Below are positions 23,600 to 35,343 of a stretch of DNA of 64,000 nucleotides, in pieces. Positions within the stretch are counted from its first letter, which is position 1, and the number at the start of each line of letters is the position of its first letter. The notes below the pieces were generated by a model. The model was not told where the DNA came from. It was given only the letters and a program-made list of their open reading frames with translations, and did not search any database. The DNA lies in the NCBI GenBank assembly GCA_018296165.2, contig JACKQL020000087.1, positions 62,001 to 126,000 of the forward strand. The letters are read 5' to 3'. Both the position numbers and the translations under genes were made by a program. This stretch comes from Termitomyces sp. T153. Lineage: Eukaryota; Basidiomycota; Agaricomycetes; Agaricales; Lyophyllaceae.

Positions 23600-24720
23600 G
23601 CAGACAGTAGATCAACCCTGCCTCAAATAATAGCAATAAGACCTTCCACACTGTTGATTGGCCTTGAAAGGACCTGATGTTTCCAACGACTTTCTTGTGC
23701 TTCCTGCTTGACATGTTAAAAAGGATCAAGAATCAGAGGTAAAAGTACCAGGCAGCATATCCAATGAAGAAAGTTGTCAATAAATTAGTTCCAAATGTGA
23801 GGCCCATGCCAGCATCTGATAAATATTTGGAGACAGAGTTCAATCTTCCGCTAGTTGTTATGGCCCCAAATATAGCACCTCAAATCATTGTCTATAGGAT
23901 TCTTTCCTCAAAATTTGAATGGAAGAATACATACCAGCTGTCAAGACCCAGATAATGATTGTTATACAGAGGACCCAGGACTTTCTTGCGAAAATAACCC
24001 ATGCTCTCCAGATGTTTAGAATATCACTGGTGAGAAGCTAGTTGGCAAATTGAATTCCTGATGTCAAGTACCAAGGATTCAGGAAGGTGCCCACTGGAAT
24101 TAACTGACACCCTTCAACTGTTCTATCCCAGAGCTGGAGCTGGGCACTAGCTGGCGTGTAATTTTGCTCTTGTGCTGTATCAATATTCCGTATTGTGTCT
24201 AGGCGCATAAGATAAGCAAGTCGTCCGATATTGGCAATGAGAAATCCAGTTCCAGTGAGAGGTCCAAAAAGACTTATGAACACTGAAACTCTGCGTGATG
24301 GCCTATATAACTGAGGATAAGGACACAGTATCGATGAATGAGTGACAGTTCATCGACTAACCCCAGAGGCTTCCGTACAGCAAAGAAAACAAGAGGACAG
24401 AGTATTCCTGCAAACTTGATTAATCCACAAACATCCTGCATTGATAAGTTGACATTGTGTACCATAAAGGATGACGATGCAGATATGATGATAAAAGTTG
24501 GCCAAGAGTATGTTACCAAGGGCCTTAACAGATTCTCGTTCATCGGGAGTCATGGAATGATTGCTCAGACTGAGTGTTATGCCACATAACTGGTTCTATA
24601 TGTTCCAGAATGAGGATATATTTTGGGTGCTATCCTCAAAACAATCAAACTTATCATGATCGCGATGTAGACATCCGTCATGAGTGAATCAGCCAATCTC
24701 GTCAAGTTATAATTGTAAAC
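23600..24720 (-). pseudogene. Basidiomycete multi-pass membrane protein, apparently 3'-truncated
   Basis: Spliced minus-strand exons can be followed: one ends near 24,330 and includes RRVSVFISLFGPLTGTGFLI (24,075-24,325). The next has DILNIWRAWVIFARKSWVL (about 23,935-24,028). The next has LTFGTNLLTTFFIGYAAW (about 23,750-23,890). A last one has VWKVLLLLFEAGLIYCLLL (about 23,605-23,712). The helices and the pattern of a W.RAWV.. helix, a LT..TN...T..I.Y..W helix and a ..E.G.IYC.. helix are those of a large family of unnamed seven-helix proteins in mushrooms. A possible first helix lies at 24,640-24,720. I cannot find the family's last helix and tail: the sequence enters the CpG-depleted island there. 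It may be cut by the island, or the last exon may be unrecognisable. Confidence 0.55.
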
Positions 24721-26344
24721 AGGGGTTCAGACACCCAAGTGCTGATCATGGTCATTAAAGGTACAACCAGGGCATTGGGAGCATTCATGATGCCAGAGCT
24801 TGATAACTTGAGTCGTTCATGTTCCATGCTTGGGCGCATTACATCGATTACTGTCCGTGAATCCACAAGGAAAGGCTTCTCAAAATAGTTCTCTGAGTTC
24901 CACCCGTTGGATTGAACGGAAGATCACTGTCTTCTACATCAAGCCGTGTTCTGAACTATGATCACAGTGTTCTCCTAGAAAGAGCAACTGTTCAGGTCCT
25001 GCTTTTCATAAGCTGGTTTAGTTCTGCTTTGATGTTGAGGATCAATTAGTATGTTTTCGATCTCTTGATGGATCGAATACTTGATGTCACTTGGAAACTC
25101 TGTAACGGATCAAAACATGAACGACATTCCTCGGGAGTGGGAACACATTGCTTTTGACATCAAAAGTGCAGACAGATAAGTCTACAGTCCCACCATTTTG
25201 TTCATATCTCAGCATCGAAGGCCACTTCGATCCGTGTGACAAGTGTAAGAAACATATCAATTGCCATGTATGACTCAATCCATCAGTGAATTGTTCCCAT
25301 CAACAAGCCCCTGTTGAAATATGACTATACACTATATATGACATCCAGAGAAACGTCCTCAGATCTCAGACAAAACCGATTTGTAGAGGTACACTGTGCT
25401 GGTGCTGTCTTGCTAATTAATCGAAATTCGATAGCATAATCAGGCTCCCAGTTTAACTGCCGTTGAGATTCAACGGGATAACACTCGGAAGTACGACACC
25501 TCCCTAATTCGGAGAAAATTTGTCTTGTAGGACATGTGCTAGAATGGGGGCTGTACCAGTGTTCAAGTTTCAGTTATTTCCGTGGATGACACCTCGCCTC
25601 TCGTAGAAACAGCGAAGAAATAGAAATATAAACTCCACGCTGTTCGTTCACCGACTGTGTCCCCTATCCTATCATATTCTCATCTCTCAACTCTTTCCGT
25701 CTCTTCAATTCCTTCAGGTGATGAAAGACGAATTATGTGTTCACCTCCGTCGACAATCAATTTGTTCTAGCAATGGCTTCATATCCCCACCACTTTCCAA
25801 GAAAATTCCAATGGCAGACCAAACTCAAAAGACGCTCCATATGTATAGTTAAATTTGTGTCTTCCCAATTTGCTCAAGGCATTGGCTGTGAGGCAGCATT
25901 GAGCTCGTTATTTGTGCCCTTCCACGCTAGCGTATAGAGGAGAATCACCCGAAGATCGAAGTATGTCGAGAATTTTCACCGTAATAATACCAGATTTGTC
26001 AAGGAACTCAGCCGCGTCAATTCCAGATTGGAAAACCACTGAGCCCGGATGAGGTCAGATATATTCGTCGCGGTTGTCATATGGTATTCCATCCTCTGTG
26101 GGATATCGAAATCTTTCTGATAGCATTGGCTAAGGTACGACCTGATCTGCGCTCTCGATCCAAATTGATATTGAATGGTTACAAACTTATCGCTCCTCTT
26201 CCCGCCTTTACACAACAGACTCGTTTATCGGAACGGAAAAACTGTCTCTAATCAAACCGATGGCATCCTCAACCCAAGTTAATGACTTGATTAAATACAA
26301 ATCATACATGAATTCTGCTAATATCAAGTTTAAGACTTTTCAGT
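24721..26344. other. No supported gene
   Basis: Short frames (25,087-25,278 minus, 25,737-25,937 plus, 25,976-26,215 minus) have no recognisable motif and no convincing splice partners. CpG is ordinary here. The right part includes the 3' flank of the methyltransferase gene. Confidence 0.4.
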
Positions 26345-27238
26345 CTAGATGCGCTCCCACACAACAATCCTCTCCTTGCCGACATGGCTGGGTAAGGACG
26401 TCGTCGGAGCTTTCTCCAGAACTTTCTTGAATGATCCATCAAGTACTTCCTCATAATGTTCTACTCGCACAAAGAAAGGTGGGCCTAGGTCTGTCGGCGG
26501 ATCGATCGGGAAGACGAGTGTGATGAGGTAACCTTGGGGCTTGATGAGAGAAGCCATTTGCTGTGCCCATTCAGTGCGTCTCGTAGGCGGAATGACAATG
26601 AAAAAACTGATGAAATTATGAAAATGAAGGTTCTGGTATTGAGACCGCGAAAGAAACATGCCCATAATCATAGATCAAGTCAAATTGCTCCTCTCGCTTA
26701 TAATGGAAAAAATCTTCCGAAGTAAACGAAACCTTTCCGTGCCAGAATTTTCATATGAGCTCATAAGGCTGAGAATAGTAAACAGTCAGTGGAACTTGTC
26801 AAACATCGTAGAGACAAGGACCTTTTCGCCTTGGTAATCGCAGTTTCAGAGACATCCAGTCCAAGCACATCCATGTTTAAGGCAGATGCGAGATAAAAAA
26901 CATCATATCCCTAGAGAGATCATATGCAAGAAGAAATCATTGTGCCGGAGCCTCAGAGGCTTACTGGGCCACAACCTGGAACTAAAACACGACCTTGCCG
27001 GGGAAAATTAATACCTCCAGATTCGATGACCTCACGCAAAGGAGGCTGAGATTCTCCCGCATCCCACGGTGTGAGGTTTGCTTGCCTTTCAGAGGATCAT
27101 CCAGTTTATACAAGTGCGATAAAATGAGGGTACTCACCAGACAATTTCCCAATCCAACGGGTCACCACTCTTGACGATTTCACGTACTTTGACAATATCC
27201 GGCATAGTAGAGACAAATGGGATATCAGTCAGTGACAT
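26345..27238 (-). pseudogene. TPMT/thiol-type SAM methyltransferase with a frameshift
   Basis: The family transfers a methyl group from S-adenosylmethionine to thiols or halides in the cytosol. Exon 1 starts at 27,238. Splicing gives ANLTPWDAGESQPPLREV, the SAM-binding GRVLVPGCGPGYDVFYLAS (around 26,915-27,005), and VLGLDVSETAITKAK. Then come VSFTSEDFF and EEQFDLIYDY, FFIVIPPTRRTEW, and the C-terminal GYLITLVFPID...GPPFFVRVEHYEEVL, ending ERIVVWERI before a stop at 26,345. Length and motif order fit the family. Between TAITKAK and VSFTSED the frame is off by one. One missing A in the run at 26,734-26,736 would restore it, so this is a pseudogene or carries a sequence error. The intron before FFIVIPP appears to begin GC, not GT. 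Confidence 0.8.
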
Positions 27239-28095
27239 GATAAAGATAATCAGAGATGATTATCAATGAGAATGTGTACATAATAGTAGTATTTTCGAAC
27301 AGCTTTAGGTACCCGTAAGCGGTGGTATCAGATGTTCTTGAATATCCGCAATATGCCGATGGATACAGTCACGTGGGAGTATCAAGACGACCACACCAAC
27401 AATCGACGCCTGCACTCGGTACTCAATATCAATCGTCTCTCACTGATTTCATCATGAATTATCATGCATCATGACTACTGCCTCCATTCTGTATGACCAT
27501 CAAAACAGTGCTATTTGCTAATACAACCCACATAAATCTTAAGATTCCCATCATTACTCTCGATTTGTTTAGTTTGTGTTCAGTGCTTTGCCGGTTTCGT
27601 CCTAACCTGCGTGGATATAGTGATATACTTAGGAGATTTGCAAGGTAAACGATATGGTCGACATCGTCCCGCACATCGACGCCGTCGAAAGTACATCCAT
27701 CGACTTCAACTTCAGTGATATGTAGCAGTAATAACCTTCCCTAAAGAGTACTTTCACATTCCATCCTTGGGGTTCATTGTGCATCATGGCTTGCCTCGCA
27801 ATCACACCGAAGACGACAAAAGGCCTCTCGACGATTACTTCATTACCCATCCTTTCAAGGAAACTTGCACCAGACTCCGTTCCGTTTGTGTTGCGTAGTT
27901 ATTAGAGGTTGTCAGATCGATAATTTACGAGTTTATTTGCCCTTTCATCCTGCCGTTTAAGTCGATTCTTGTCGATCCCTACCTCTAATTCTGTCGTTCT
28001 TGACCTCTGGGAGACACTAGGCCAACAACCTCTCGCTCTTTCAACTACGAATGCATGCACTTTGTACGAAGCGGAGCAATACATTCCTTAGTTAT
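27239..28095. other. No supported gene
   Basis: Minus-strand frames at 27,462-27,674, 27,629-27,850 and 27,902-28,084 overlap in different frames and show no family motif. The left part is the likely promoter of the methyltransferase gene, which reads away to the left. Confidence 0.4.
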
Positions 28096-28174
28096 GACCG
28101 TGTGGCAAAATGGCATCGGGTCTGACTACGAGTCGTGAATCAGGAGATTGTAGGTTCGACCCCTGTCTCGGTCA
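28096..28174 (+). tRNA. tRNA-Arg(ACG)-like gene, intron-bearing, possibly degenerate
   Basis: The sequence folds as follows. The 7-bp acceptor is GACCGTG/CTCGGTC with one T-T mismatch at the sixth pair. The anticodon stem is TCTGA/TCAGG around a loop CTACGA plus A, with anticodon ACG, interrupted by ~7 bases (GTCGTGA) at the usual intron position after base 37. The T-arm is GTAGG-TTCGACC-CCTGT, with two wobble pairs. The D-stem pairs poorly. The body resembles eukaryotic tRNA-Arg(ACG) (GTGGC..AATGG, GTCTGACTACG, AGATT). The mismatch and weak D-stem leave open that it is a pseudo-tRNA. Confidence 0.6.
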
Positions 28175-29442
28175 TGTTTGTCCTGTACTAGCACATGTTG
28201 TTACTTTATCGTACAAAGACCTGCTTTTAATCTTCAAATCTCTGAACGTATGAGTCACTGCCAGCATGAAATAGAGTCCTGCTCTGGGTACCTGACATAA
28301 AAAAAACATTAGAGACGAGCACGAGCCTAAGAAACTATTCGACGAACGCCTGGAGGCGTTTTAGAGTTGTAATTGACGCATGATCAGGACGGTAGATTCA
28401 CTCGCCGCCTGGCGTCAAACCACGATTCGATGGACTCGTTTGATCCGACAAAACTGTTTGGTCGTGTTCATACAGTCACTTACCTATCAGAAGCCTAGGC
28501 TTGTTACCTGAGGGTAATGTTATACTATATATTTCTCACAAGATCCGGATCCCCTTGGCTTCTCGAGCTTCTATTGCACGTAAAGCTGACACGTCATCAA
28601 TCATTACTGTTACCACTAGTACTATCCCCCCATAGTCCTTGAGTCGACGTGAAAGGTGTTGCGGCCAATACCCACGTTGAGCATCCAAAACTTGAGACAG
28701 ACAGCAATATGACTATTTACCTGTTTCCAACTTGATTTGAATTCAGGAACAGTGTTGTCGTTGTCTCCCCGCCGTGGACGATGGTTGAGTCAATTGTCAC
28801 GCCTGCCGATTCGACGGCAACGCGGAGTCTAAAATTTCCTCGACGCAGTTAACCTTCACCACGTTTATCCCCTATGGGCCGCCGCCGCATCCAGTGCTCG
28901 CGCGACTATGAAAAAATGTATCCAGGCGGCTATACGGGTCACTGAGTGGCAGTACAAGTCCTATGCGGAGGGTTAACCTCCAGGTGAACCCCAAGACTCT
29001 CAGTAGCAGGTCTTAGGGGAAGCATCGATCATGCCGACGAGGCTTCGATTATTGTATCCAATTATATTCTCTTTCGCGCGTCCTACTCATATCATTCGCT
29101 GGGCCGAGTTTGAAAAGGGTGCCTGACCTGAGTGTGACTATATCGTGACGTCGGACTCAAGGGGTCTGCGAACTACCGGGGTGTGATAGTATGGAGTATA
29201 TCTTTTCCCGTCTACTTCTAACAACTGAAAGATCGAGCTCAATACGTATGTTTGGTACGGAGAACAAGGAAAGTGAGGAGCTAATTGTTGGGAATCTGTT
29301 CTCACTATGAGAGACACAGAGATTGAACTCCATTTCAGCATATTTCCCGTATATGACGAGAATCTTCAGCCCACGAAGGTGTCGCATACCATGCATGTTC
29401 GACTTTACCAGTGCGATTCGGCAGCCTAGTCACTGTAGTATC
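28175..29442. other. Intergenic between tRNA-Arg and the F-box gene
   Basis: No gene seen. A small hairpin-like run CGCCTGGAGGCG lies near 28,345. The right end is the presumed promoter of the F-box gene. A 40-codon upstream extension of that gene's frame (29,323-29,442) is open but is not needed for the domain. Confidence 0.5.
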
Positions 29443-30705
29443 ATGACTCATTATACTTGTTTCCCAGGAATCCCAGTCGAACTCTATCGTAATATCTTTC
29501 AATATGCATCCCAGAACGAACTTGTTTCCCTTTCACAAGCATCCCGCACTTTTCAGAAGGAAGCCGAGGATATTCTTTATTATCATGTCGACCTTCAGAA
29601 GACACACAAGAATCGTAGGCTAGCGATGACATGGTGCACTGCAGTCGTTAAGAACGAGCAGAGAGCACGATGCGTCAATGCCCTCAAATTTCCATCGACA
29701 TTTAAGACGCCTCTAACCGAAGATTTCAGCTTTGATATACAAGCAGCAATTGCGAGAGCTTTCAATGCTATTGTCAACCTCAAGCATCTGTGGCTCCTTG
29801 GAGTCGGAGAAAAATATACAGCTTCTTTGCATCCTGCTACACTCAAAGATTGCACTTTCAGCTTACTTTCATTGGGCGGGCAGACATCTAGCTTTGGCCC
29901 TGAGGACATGTGGGAGTTTTTGTCAAGGCACCCTCATCTTGAATACTGGGCTCCGACAGTACCTCTACTTAATGCAATTTCCTCGATACCCACTCATGTA
30001 GTACTCAGCTTGCGCCGTGTGGTCCTTGTTGATCCAAGCAAGGTCCTCTCATTGGCAAATCGGCCTATCAACTATATGTGCCTGGTTTTCGTAGCACCGG
30101 TTCTCAATCTAAGGGCAGGCTTGGACGCAATCATATCACTTCGTCCTATCTCCGATACACTTCATACTCTATCTATCACACATGGACCATTACAAAATTG
30201 GTCCACATTGGACCTGCTGTTGAGCCTGGGTAGTAGTTCACCTCATCTCAAATCATTGGCCTTTTCGACGTTTGGCAATGTTCATGAAGTGGTAAGATTA
30301 CATACAACTTGAACGCACGGGCCGTGGGCGCTGACTCACGGATCATCATTTCAGATACAAAAATGGAACAGACAGAAAATCGTTGACGCCATTTCTTGTT
30401 TCTACCGTCTCGAAACACTCGTTCTCGCAACACCCACAGCAGCTGTGCGGGATTTCAATGAAGCCTCTTATGGCCAAGAAAACATTAAAAATTGGAAGGA
30501 AACTTCCTTAAATCCCGACGAATGTCGCGAAGTGGCATCTCTGGTGATCCAGTCGTCGAAAACTCTCGTCCGAATAACGCTTCCGTTTGAATCAATCACA
30601 GGCACTGTCCGGTCTTTGACATACTCTCGGTCTACCACGGATCCTTCTGAGGCTAAGTTTGAGGGTTTTCACATAATCAGTACCACAGGATGGTGGATGA
30701 GATAG
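29443..30705 (+). CDS. F-box protein, two exons, 399 aa
   Basis: F-box proteins pick substrates for SCF ubiquitin ligases by binding Skp1 through the F-box. Exon 1 is 29,443-30,291 and exon 2 is 30,355-30,705, joined in phase 0 by a 63-nt GT-AG intron. The N-terminus carries the F-box: FPGIPVELYRNIFQYA, SQNELVSLSQASRTFQKEAE, ILYYHVDL (residues ~5-50). The remainder has leucine-rich, irregular strands of the kind that follow F-boxes in mushrooms (LKHLWLLG, HPHLEYWAP, HLKSLAFSTF). I chose the Met at 29,443 because it sits just before the F-box; an in-frame Met at 29,323 would add 40 residues without clear function. The substrate is unknown. Mushroom genomes carry large, fast-evolving sets of such proteins. 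Confidence 0.85.
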
Positions 30706-31081
30706 AAGGTGAGATAAAGGTGAGATGTAAATATTGCGATTTCAGCGCGAGTAAGACTGACAGCCTGAGCATTAGCATCAGGTAGTTTTGTTGAGTAAAT
30801 ATTGAACCATATGATCTTATCATATTTCACCTGGAGACAAGTACAACTGACACGGGATTGGCGTTTAGTGTCCACGCTGAAATGCAAATGTATGGGAGGA
30901 GGGAGAGATTCTGATAAGATTTAGTTCCATAGGACCAGAGTAGGACTTGGTACACTCGGTATGGCGAGAAGCTGGGGCAAAACTAGTCTACTGGGGGACG
31001 CAGTTGAAGGAATATAGTCATGCAGTGGGAGTTTTATGTAACGGGCGGGATATTATGTAGTTGACTTTAACATAAACTGCA
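30706..31081. other. Intergenic between the F-box gene and tRNA-Glu
   Basis: Nothing coding is supported; one 72-codon minus frame overlaps the F-box 3' end and is ignored. It contains the F-box 3' flank and the upstream region of the tRNA. Confidence 0.5.
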
Positions 31082-31163
31082 TCCGGTATGGTGTAACGGC
31101 TAACATTGCCGCCTTTCAGTTGATTTGTCGCGGCAGCTCGGGGTTCGATTCCCCGTACCGGAA
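31082..31163 (+). tRNA. tRNA-Glu(TTC) with a 10-nt intron
   Basis: The acceptor stem TCCGGTA pairs perfectly with TACCGGA. The D-arm reads TGGTGTAACGGCTAACAT. The anticodon stem GCCGC/GCGGC encloses loop CTTTCA...C with anticodon TTC, split after position 37 by GTTGATTTGT. The T-arm is CGGGG-TTCGATT-CCCCG, with discriminator A at 31,163. All pairs are intact and the internal A and B boxes are present, so this is very likely a functional gene. It is the only clean tRNA in the window. Confidence 0.93.
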
Positions 31164-31383
31164 TTATGGCCTTCATTATTTTGGGCTCACTTTATTATTC
31201 ATACTTTCCTACCAGAGTCTTGTTTCTATTACTTTTCAGCAGCCGTTTCCGCACAGGTTTCCTTGCACCGTTAACTACAAGTATATTTACACCACTCATA
31301 CTACCACAGATCGAAGAAAATACAATGCCAGTTCAAATTAGAAAAACAATGAAATCATTGAAGACACGAGCGTCGACACCTGT

Positions 31384-34300
31384 CTACCGCTGTCGTCTCT
31401 GATAATTCATACCCTCCAAAATCCCTGACTCATGCATGAACGAGCTCCACCGCTCATCAAGCCTCGAATCACGCGCGGCGATTCCGAGATCCGCAAGGTC
31501 TGCGTTGCCCATAAACATCGTCTCCTGCTGCAGAAACTGGCTCTGGTGCTGTGCTTGGTGAGGATATTGCAGGTAAGTCTGATGACCATGACCATGATCA
31601 TGGTCTTTGTGGATATGGGCATGAGGATGTACTTGGTGGTGCGGGAGCTGTTGATGGTGCCTGGGCAGTGGCTGGGCACGATACTGTTGCTGTTCCTGCT
31701 GCTGCTGCGAAGGAGGAGGATGGGAATCCGGCGAAGAATGAAATCTGGATGAAACGACTCGTTGAAGTGGCATTGACGGTTGATGGTGCTGAATGGATGG
31801 CGTACTCCCTCGTCTCTGATGATCAGAGTATAACTGCACACCCTGATGAGAAGGTTCTTGCCATACACTAGATGCGGACCTGTACGTCTGTAATCCAAGG
31901 TTGTGGGTACTCCTTTCAGAAGGCGCATACGGATAATGTAGTGGCAGTGGCGAAAGATGTCTCGATATGGCATCATCATCTGCAGCATTCACATACTGCC
32001 GCGGCCATCCATTCGACGAAGAGGAGTTTTGCTGCTGTTGATACTGCTCAGAGCGGGACGACACCTCCGCGGAAGGCTTTTTCGTAGATACGAATCGCGT
32101 ATGTCCCGCAAAAATCGCAAGCTCATCATCCTCATCCGACTCCTGTTCCACTTGAATATCCCACAACATTCCACCAGCAGCGTCAGATATCGACTCAGTA
32201 TCTTTCTGTACAGATGATAGAGCGTGTCGAGCTTTCTCCGCGAGCTTCATGAGTACAGGCTGCAAAGAAACGAGGAGATCAGTCTACCATTCGCATGAGG
32301 ACCGAAACGGGCGCGCACCAGGGCTTTGGTAGCACGGATACTATATACGCTCGCCTTGGAGAACAATATACACGCCTGCTCAAGCTCTCCCATTGCTGAC
32401 TGGGCTAACGGCGACCTCGGTCCTCGCGTCACCACCGTCCCAAACACTACCTACCACAACCAGCATCAGCTCGAAAAGCATAGACGGTGAAAATCAAGAA
32501 TGCACCGCAGCTGAAAACGCAAACGTCCACATCGTCCAGAACCTCGCGCATGAATTGGGCCATATCCCAAATTGCTCACGTACACTCTTGAGAATCGTCG
32601 ATGCCGCGCGGTACGCAGCTAGGAAGCTCGGTGCGTATACGCTCTTGAGCGGATTGGCGGGGTGTTCAATGATCGCTTGTGCAAAGAAGGAGCGGTGGAT
32701 ATACATCAAAACTTTTGATAGGTATTAAATCGGTATTCAAATAGCAGGAGGAAATGAAGGAAAACTTACCTGTCTCCCTGATATGATCCAACACACACCT
32801 TTGAAACGACCCGGCTAAATCCTCTCCTCCTCCCCTCGTCGTGCCTCCTTGGACCTTTATCCCTTCTGGTAACGGAAACTCCCTAACCTTCTTATCGAGC
32901 TCAATGATCGTAGCATATGTCGGCGCTTCGGCTGTGAGAGTTCTTGATGTGACCTCTGCGACGCATTCGGCGGCAAAACGGCATTGCCAGATGCTGACTG
33001 AATAAATGAGATATTAGTCAGGGCATGGTAGGAGAGAAGGAAAGAGACCTACAGGCAGACCCGAATCCTGCTTCCGCACCTTCGCTTGATTCCCCGTCTT
33101 TAGGTTCAGGGAAACTACAGTCGATATACGTGAGTGAGAAGGATGGTGGGCGGCCTGTGTTCAGACTCTGATTTGACAATGTAGGTTTGAGTATAATAGC
33201 GAAGGGAAGAGAAAAAGAAAGGGGAATAACATGTACCTGCCAGACATCTGCAACAAACAGATCCCAGAAGAGTATCCGTCGACGCTGGACCATCTTCGGG
33301 GTCAATCCCCATCGTGCGGAGTCGCGGTCTGTGCGAAGAGTTAGTTGAATCGTGGATGAGAGCAAAGACACACAAGGTGGAAAAGGAAAGAAAGAAAGAA
33401 ATGCTGGACCACTGGACGCCGCTAAGATTACAAACAAAGTTACTGAAAAAGACGTGAATATAGGAGGGATTCTTGTTCAAAAAAATGAACGTAGAAGGAA
33501 GTCAACGAAGTAGTAAGGACGAAATAACCCGTGATACGCACGTAGTCCGATCTATAGCCCCCTCATCAGTCCTACCACCAAAACAAAAGTCGAAGACACT
33601 TACAGTCATACTCAGATGCCCCGCAAGCGTAATCAAGCTCCACGTCATCTCCATACTCGTCTCACTCTTCAGATCACTCCCACTCATTGCATTATAGATA
33701 CTCAATAAGTGAAGTGTCTGTATTGTCACCAATGAAGGTTTCTCCAGTACCGGTTGTAAAGCAAGAGCGGCGCGTGAGAGCTGGTGGAAATGTTCTCCTA
33801 GAGCATTATTGGATGTTGTGCTGTCTTTGTGGGAGTATGAGTGGGTACGGTTTTGGGGTGGTGAACAGAAGGAGGTATCCATACCAACGAGTTCCGTACC
33901 CAGATTCGAACCCGAAGGCCTAACAAGGGCACCCACAGCAAAGATAATAAACAGCAGCGCGAGGTCATGTGGGCCAGAATAGTCTCCCTCCCCATCCCCA
34001 TCCCCTCCTTCCTGTTCCCCCTCTCTTGACTGTGCTCTCAATTCAGCACGATCATATAGGGCAACAATCATTTCATCCAACTGTGCTTTCGTAACACCAT
34101 GAAATATCCACGAACATTGCGTTAAGTACGTTTGAACTAATCCTTCAGCAGTCGATCGGGATGGAAGGTAGGATGCGATGAAGTCTTGTACGCCTGCGGG
34201 GGAACCTAAAGGGGTGAATGGGAATGAGGAAGAGAAGAGCGCGAGGGTGTCGGCGGGTGCTGACGCTATGGCGCTAGGTGATGATGATGGGAGATGTGGG

Positions 34301-35343
34301 GAGGTCTGGGAAGGGCTGGTGGCTGGTGTCGAGTGATGCGGTGGCGGCGAGAGGTTGGACTGACGAAGGTTAGAATTTGACTTAATATGAGTTTATTGGA
34401 TAAAGGGAAACGTACTATGAGAAGACTCTACGGTAAATTTAGTGTTAATTATTCATATATAATACGAACCAAAGCAAAGCTTACCTCGATGCCGCCAGTC
34501 GGCCCAAAAAACCTTGAAACACCATGGTCGGAAATACTCAATGTCCCCAACGCATCAATGACATCTCCTTTCTTTTCCTTATTCCCTTTGTCCACTTTCA
34601 TCTCCTCATCCATCATTCCCAGGTCGTCATTCTCCCTCGCGACGAGGTCCGGGTGCAGCAGTGGATGCGAGGCCTGTAAGGATACGAGTGCATCCTCAAG
34701 CAGTCGGATACGCGCGCTCAGAGCTGCAATGCGCCGATGGAGGTGTTCTGTAGCTGCAATCACGAACCGCGTGCCTTGGCCTGTCGATAGGCTGCCTGCA
34801 TAAGTATGACACAGTATGTTAGTCTAGGTGCTGCAAGGGTATGGTGACGTTACGGGTGCTAACCATTAGGACATAGGGCGGCACATCCACGACGCTAAGT
34901 TACAAACGTATATGATGAGTATTTGCCTTGTCGAGAGAGGAATCTAAAGAGTACCTGACAAGACTGACATGGAATCTGCTTGTCGCACTTTATCTTGAGC
35001 CTTAGTATATATGAGTCCGTATGGTCACTTTAATAATTCCAATTGTATATACGATCATCGCACCTTCGACATTCGGCACAGCTAATCTATATCAGTAGTT
35101 CATTGTATATGATCGTCAGTGAACAAAACCCCTTTCAGCCAAGCATCGAGAAATATGCTTACTTCGCCTATTTCGACAATGTTTGTAAGAGGAATGAGAG
35201 GTCGTGAACGAGAAAATACCTCGGATCCTTTTCTGTTCCAACTCCCTCAGATGTCCCGTATCGAACCTCAGTCCCCCATACTCATCCAGATCCTTCCTAC
35301 TTGCGCGCCTTTTTAACTTCGCCTGCGTCGGCTCAGCGGGCAT
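31384..35343 (-). CDS. Zn2Cys6 transcription factor with fungal TF domain
   Basis: A nuclear DNA-binding regulator. The start at 35,343 gives MPAEPTQAKLKRRASRK. Three short exons (about 35,063-35,081, 34,957-35,003 and 34,862-34,896) join to form the zinc cluster: CAECRRLKIKC, then DKQIPCQSC, then RRGCAALCPNG, with all six Cys present. A basic linker and a coiled coil follow (LHRRIAALSARIRLLEDAL, about 34,660-34,750), probably for dimerisation. The middle-homology region follows (33,502-34,080: HDLALLFIIFAVGALV, LHLLSIYNAM, SLITLAGHL, then RRRILFWDLF and SLNTGRPPSFSLTYIDC near 33,110-33,320). The C-terminus (31,384-32,265) is long, low-complexity and rich in Gln, His, Ser and Pro, with an HIHKDHDHGHGH stretch. 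The linker and zinc cluster match a conserved basidiomycete regulator family of unknown target. About ten introns make exact exon ends uncertain. Confidence 0.88.

Larger units (their letters stand above)
1285..23650. other. CpG-depleted transposon island
   Basis: Reading line by line I find only about two dozen CG dinucleotides in these ~22 kb, while the gene region to the right usually has two to four per 60 bases. The same block holds KDZ, Plavaka and gypsy relics and no intact gene. TG and CA are correspondingly common. This fits heavy CpG methylation followed by deamination in a silenced repeat block, which is known for basidiomycete transposons. The edges are approximate: CpG fades near 1,280 and returns between about 23,650 and 24,200. 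Confidence 0.85.

Noticed and set aside
31407..31988. A 193-codon minus-strand frame overlapping the zinc-cluster gene
   Set aside because: It is an alternative frame of the Gln/His-rich C-terminus. The other frame (31,384-32,265) continues the gene and shows the typical low-complexity protein.
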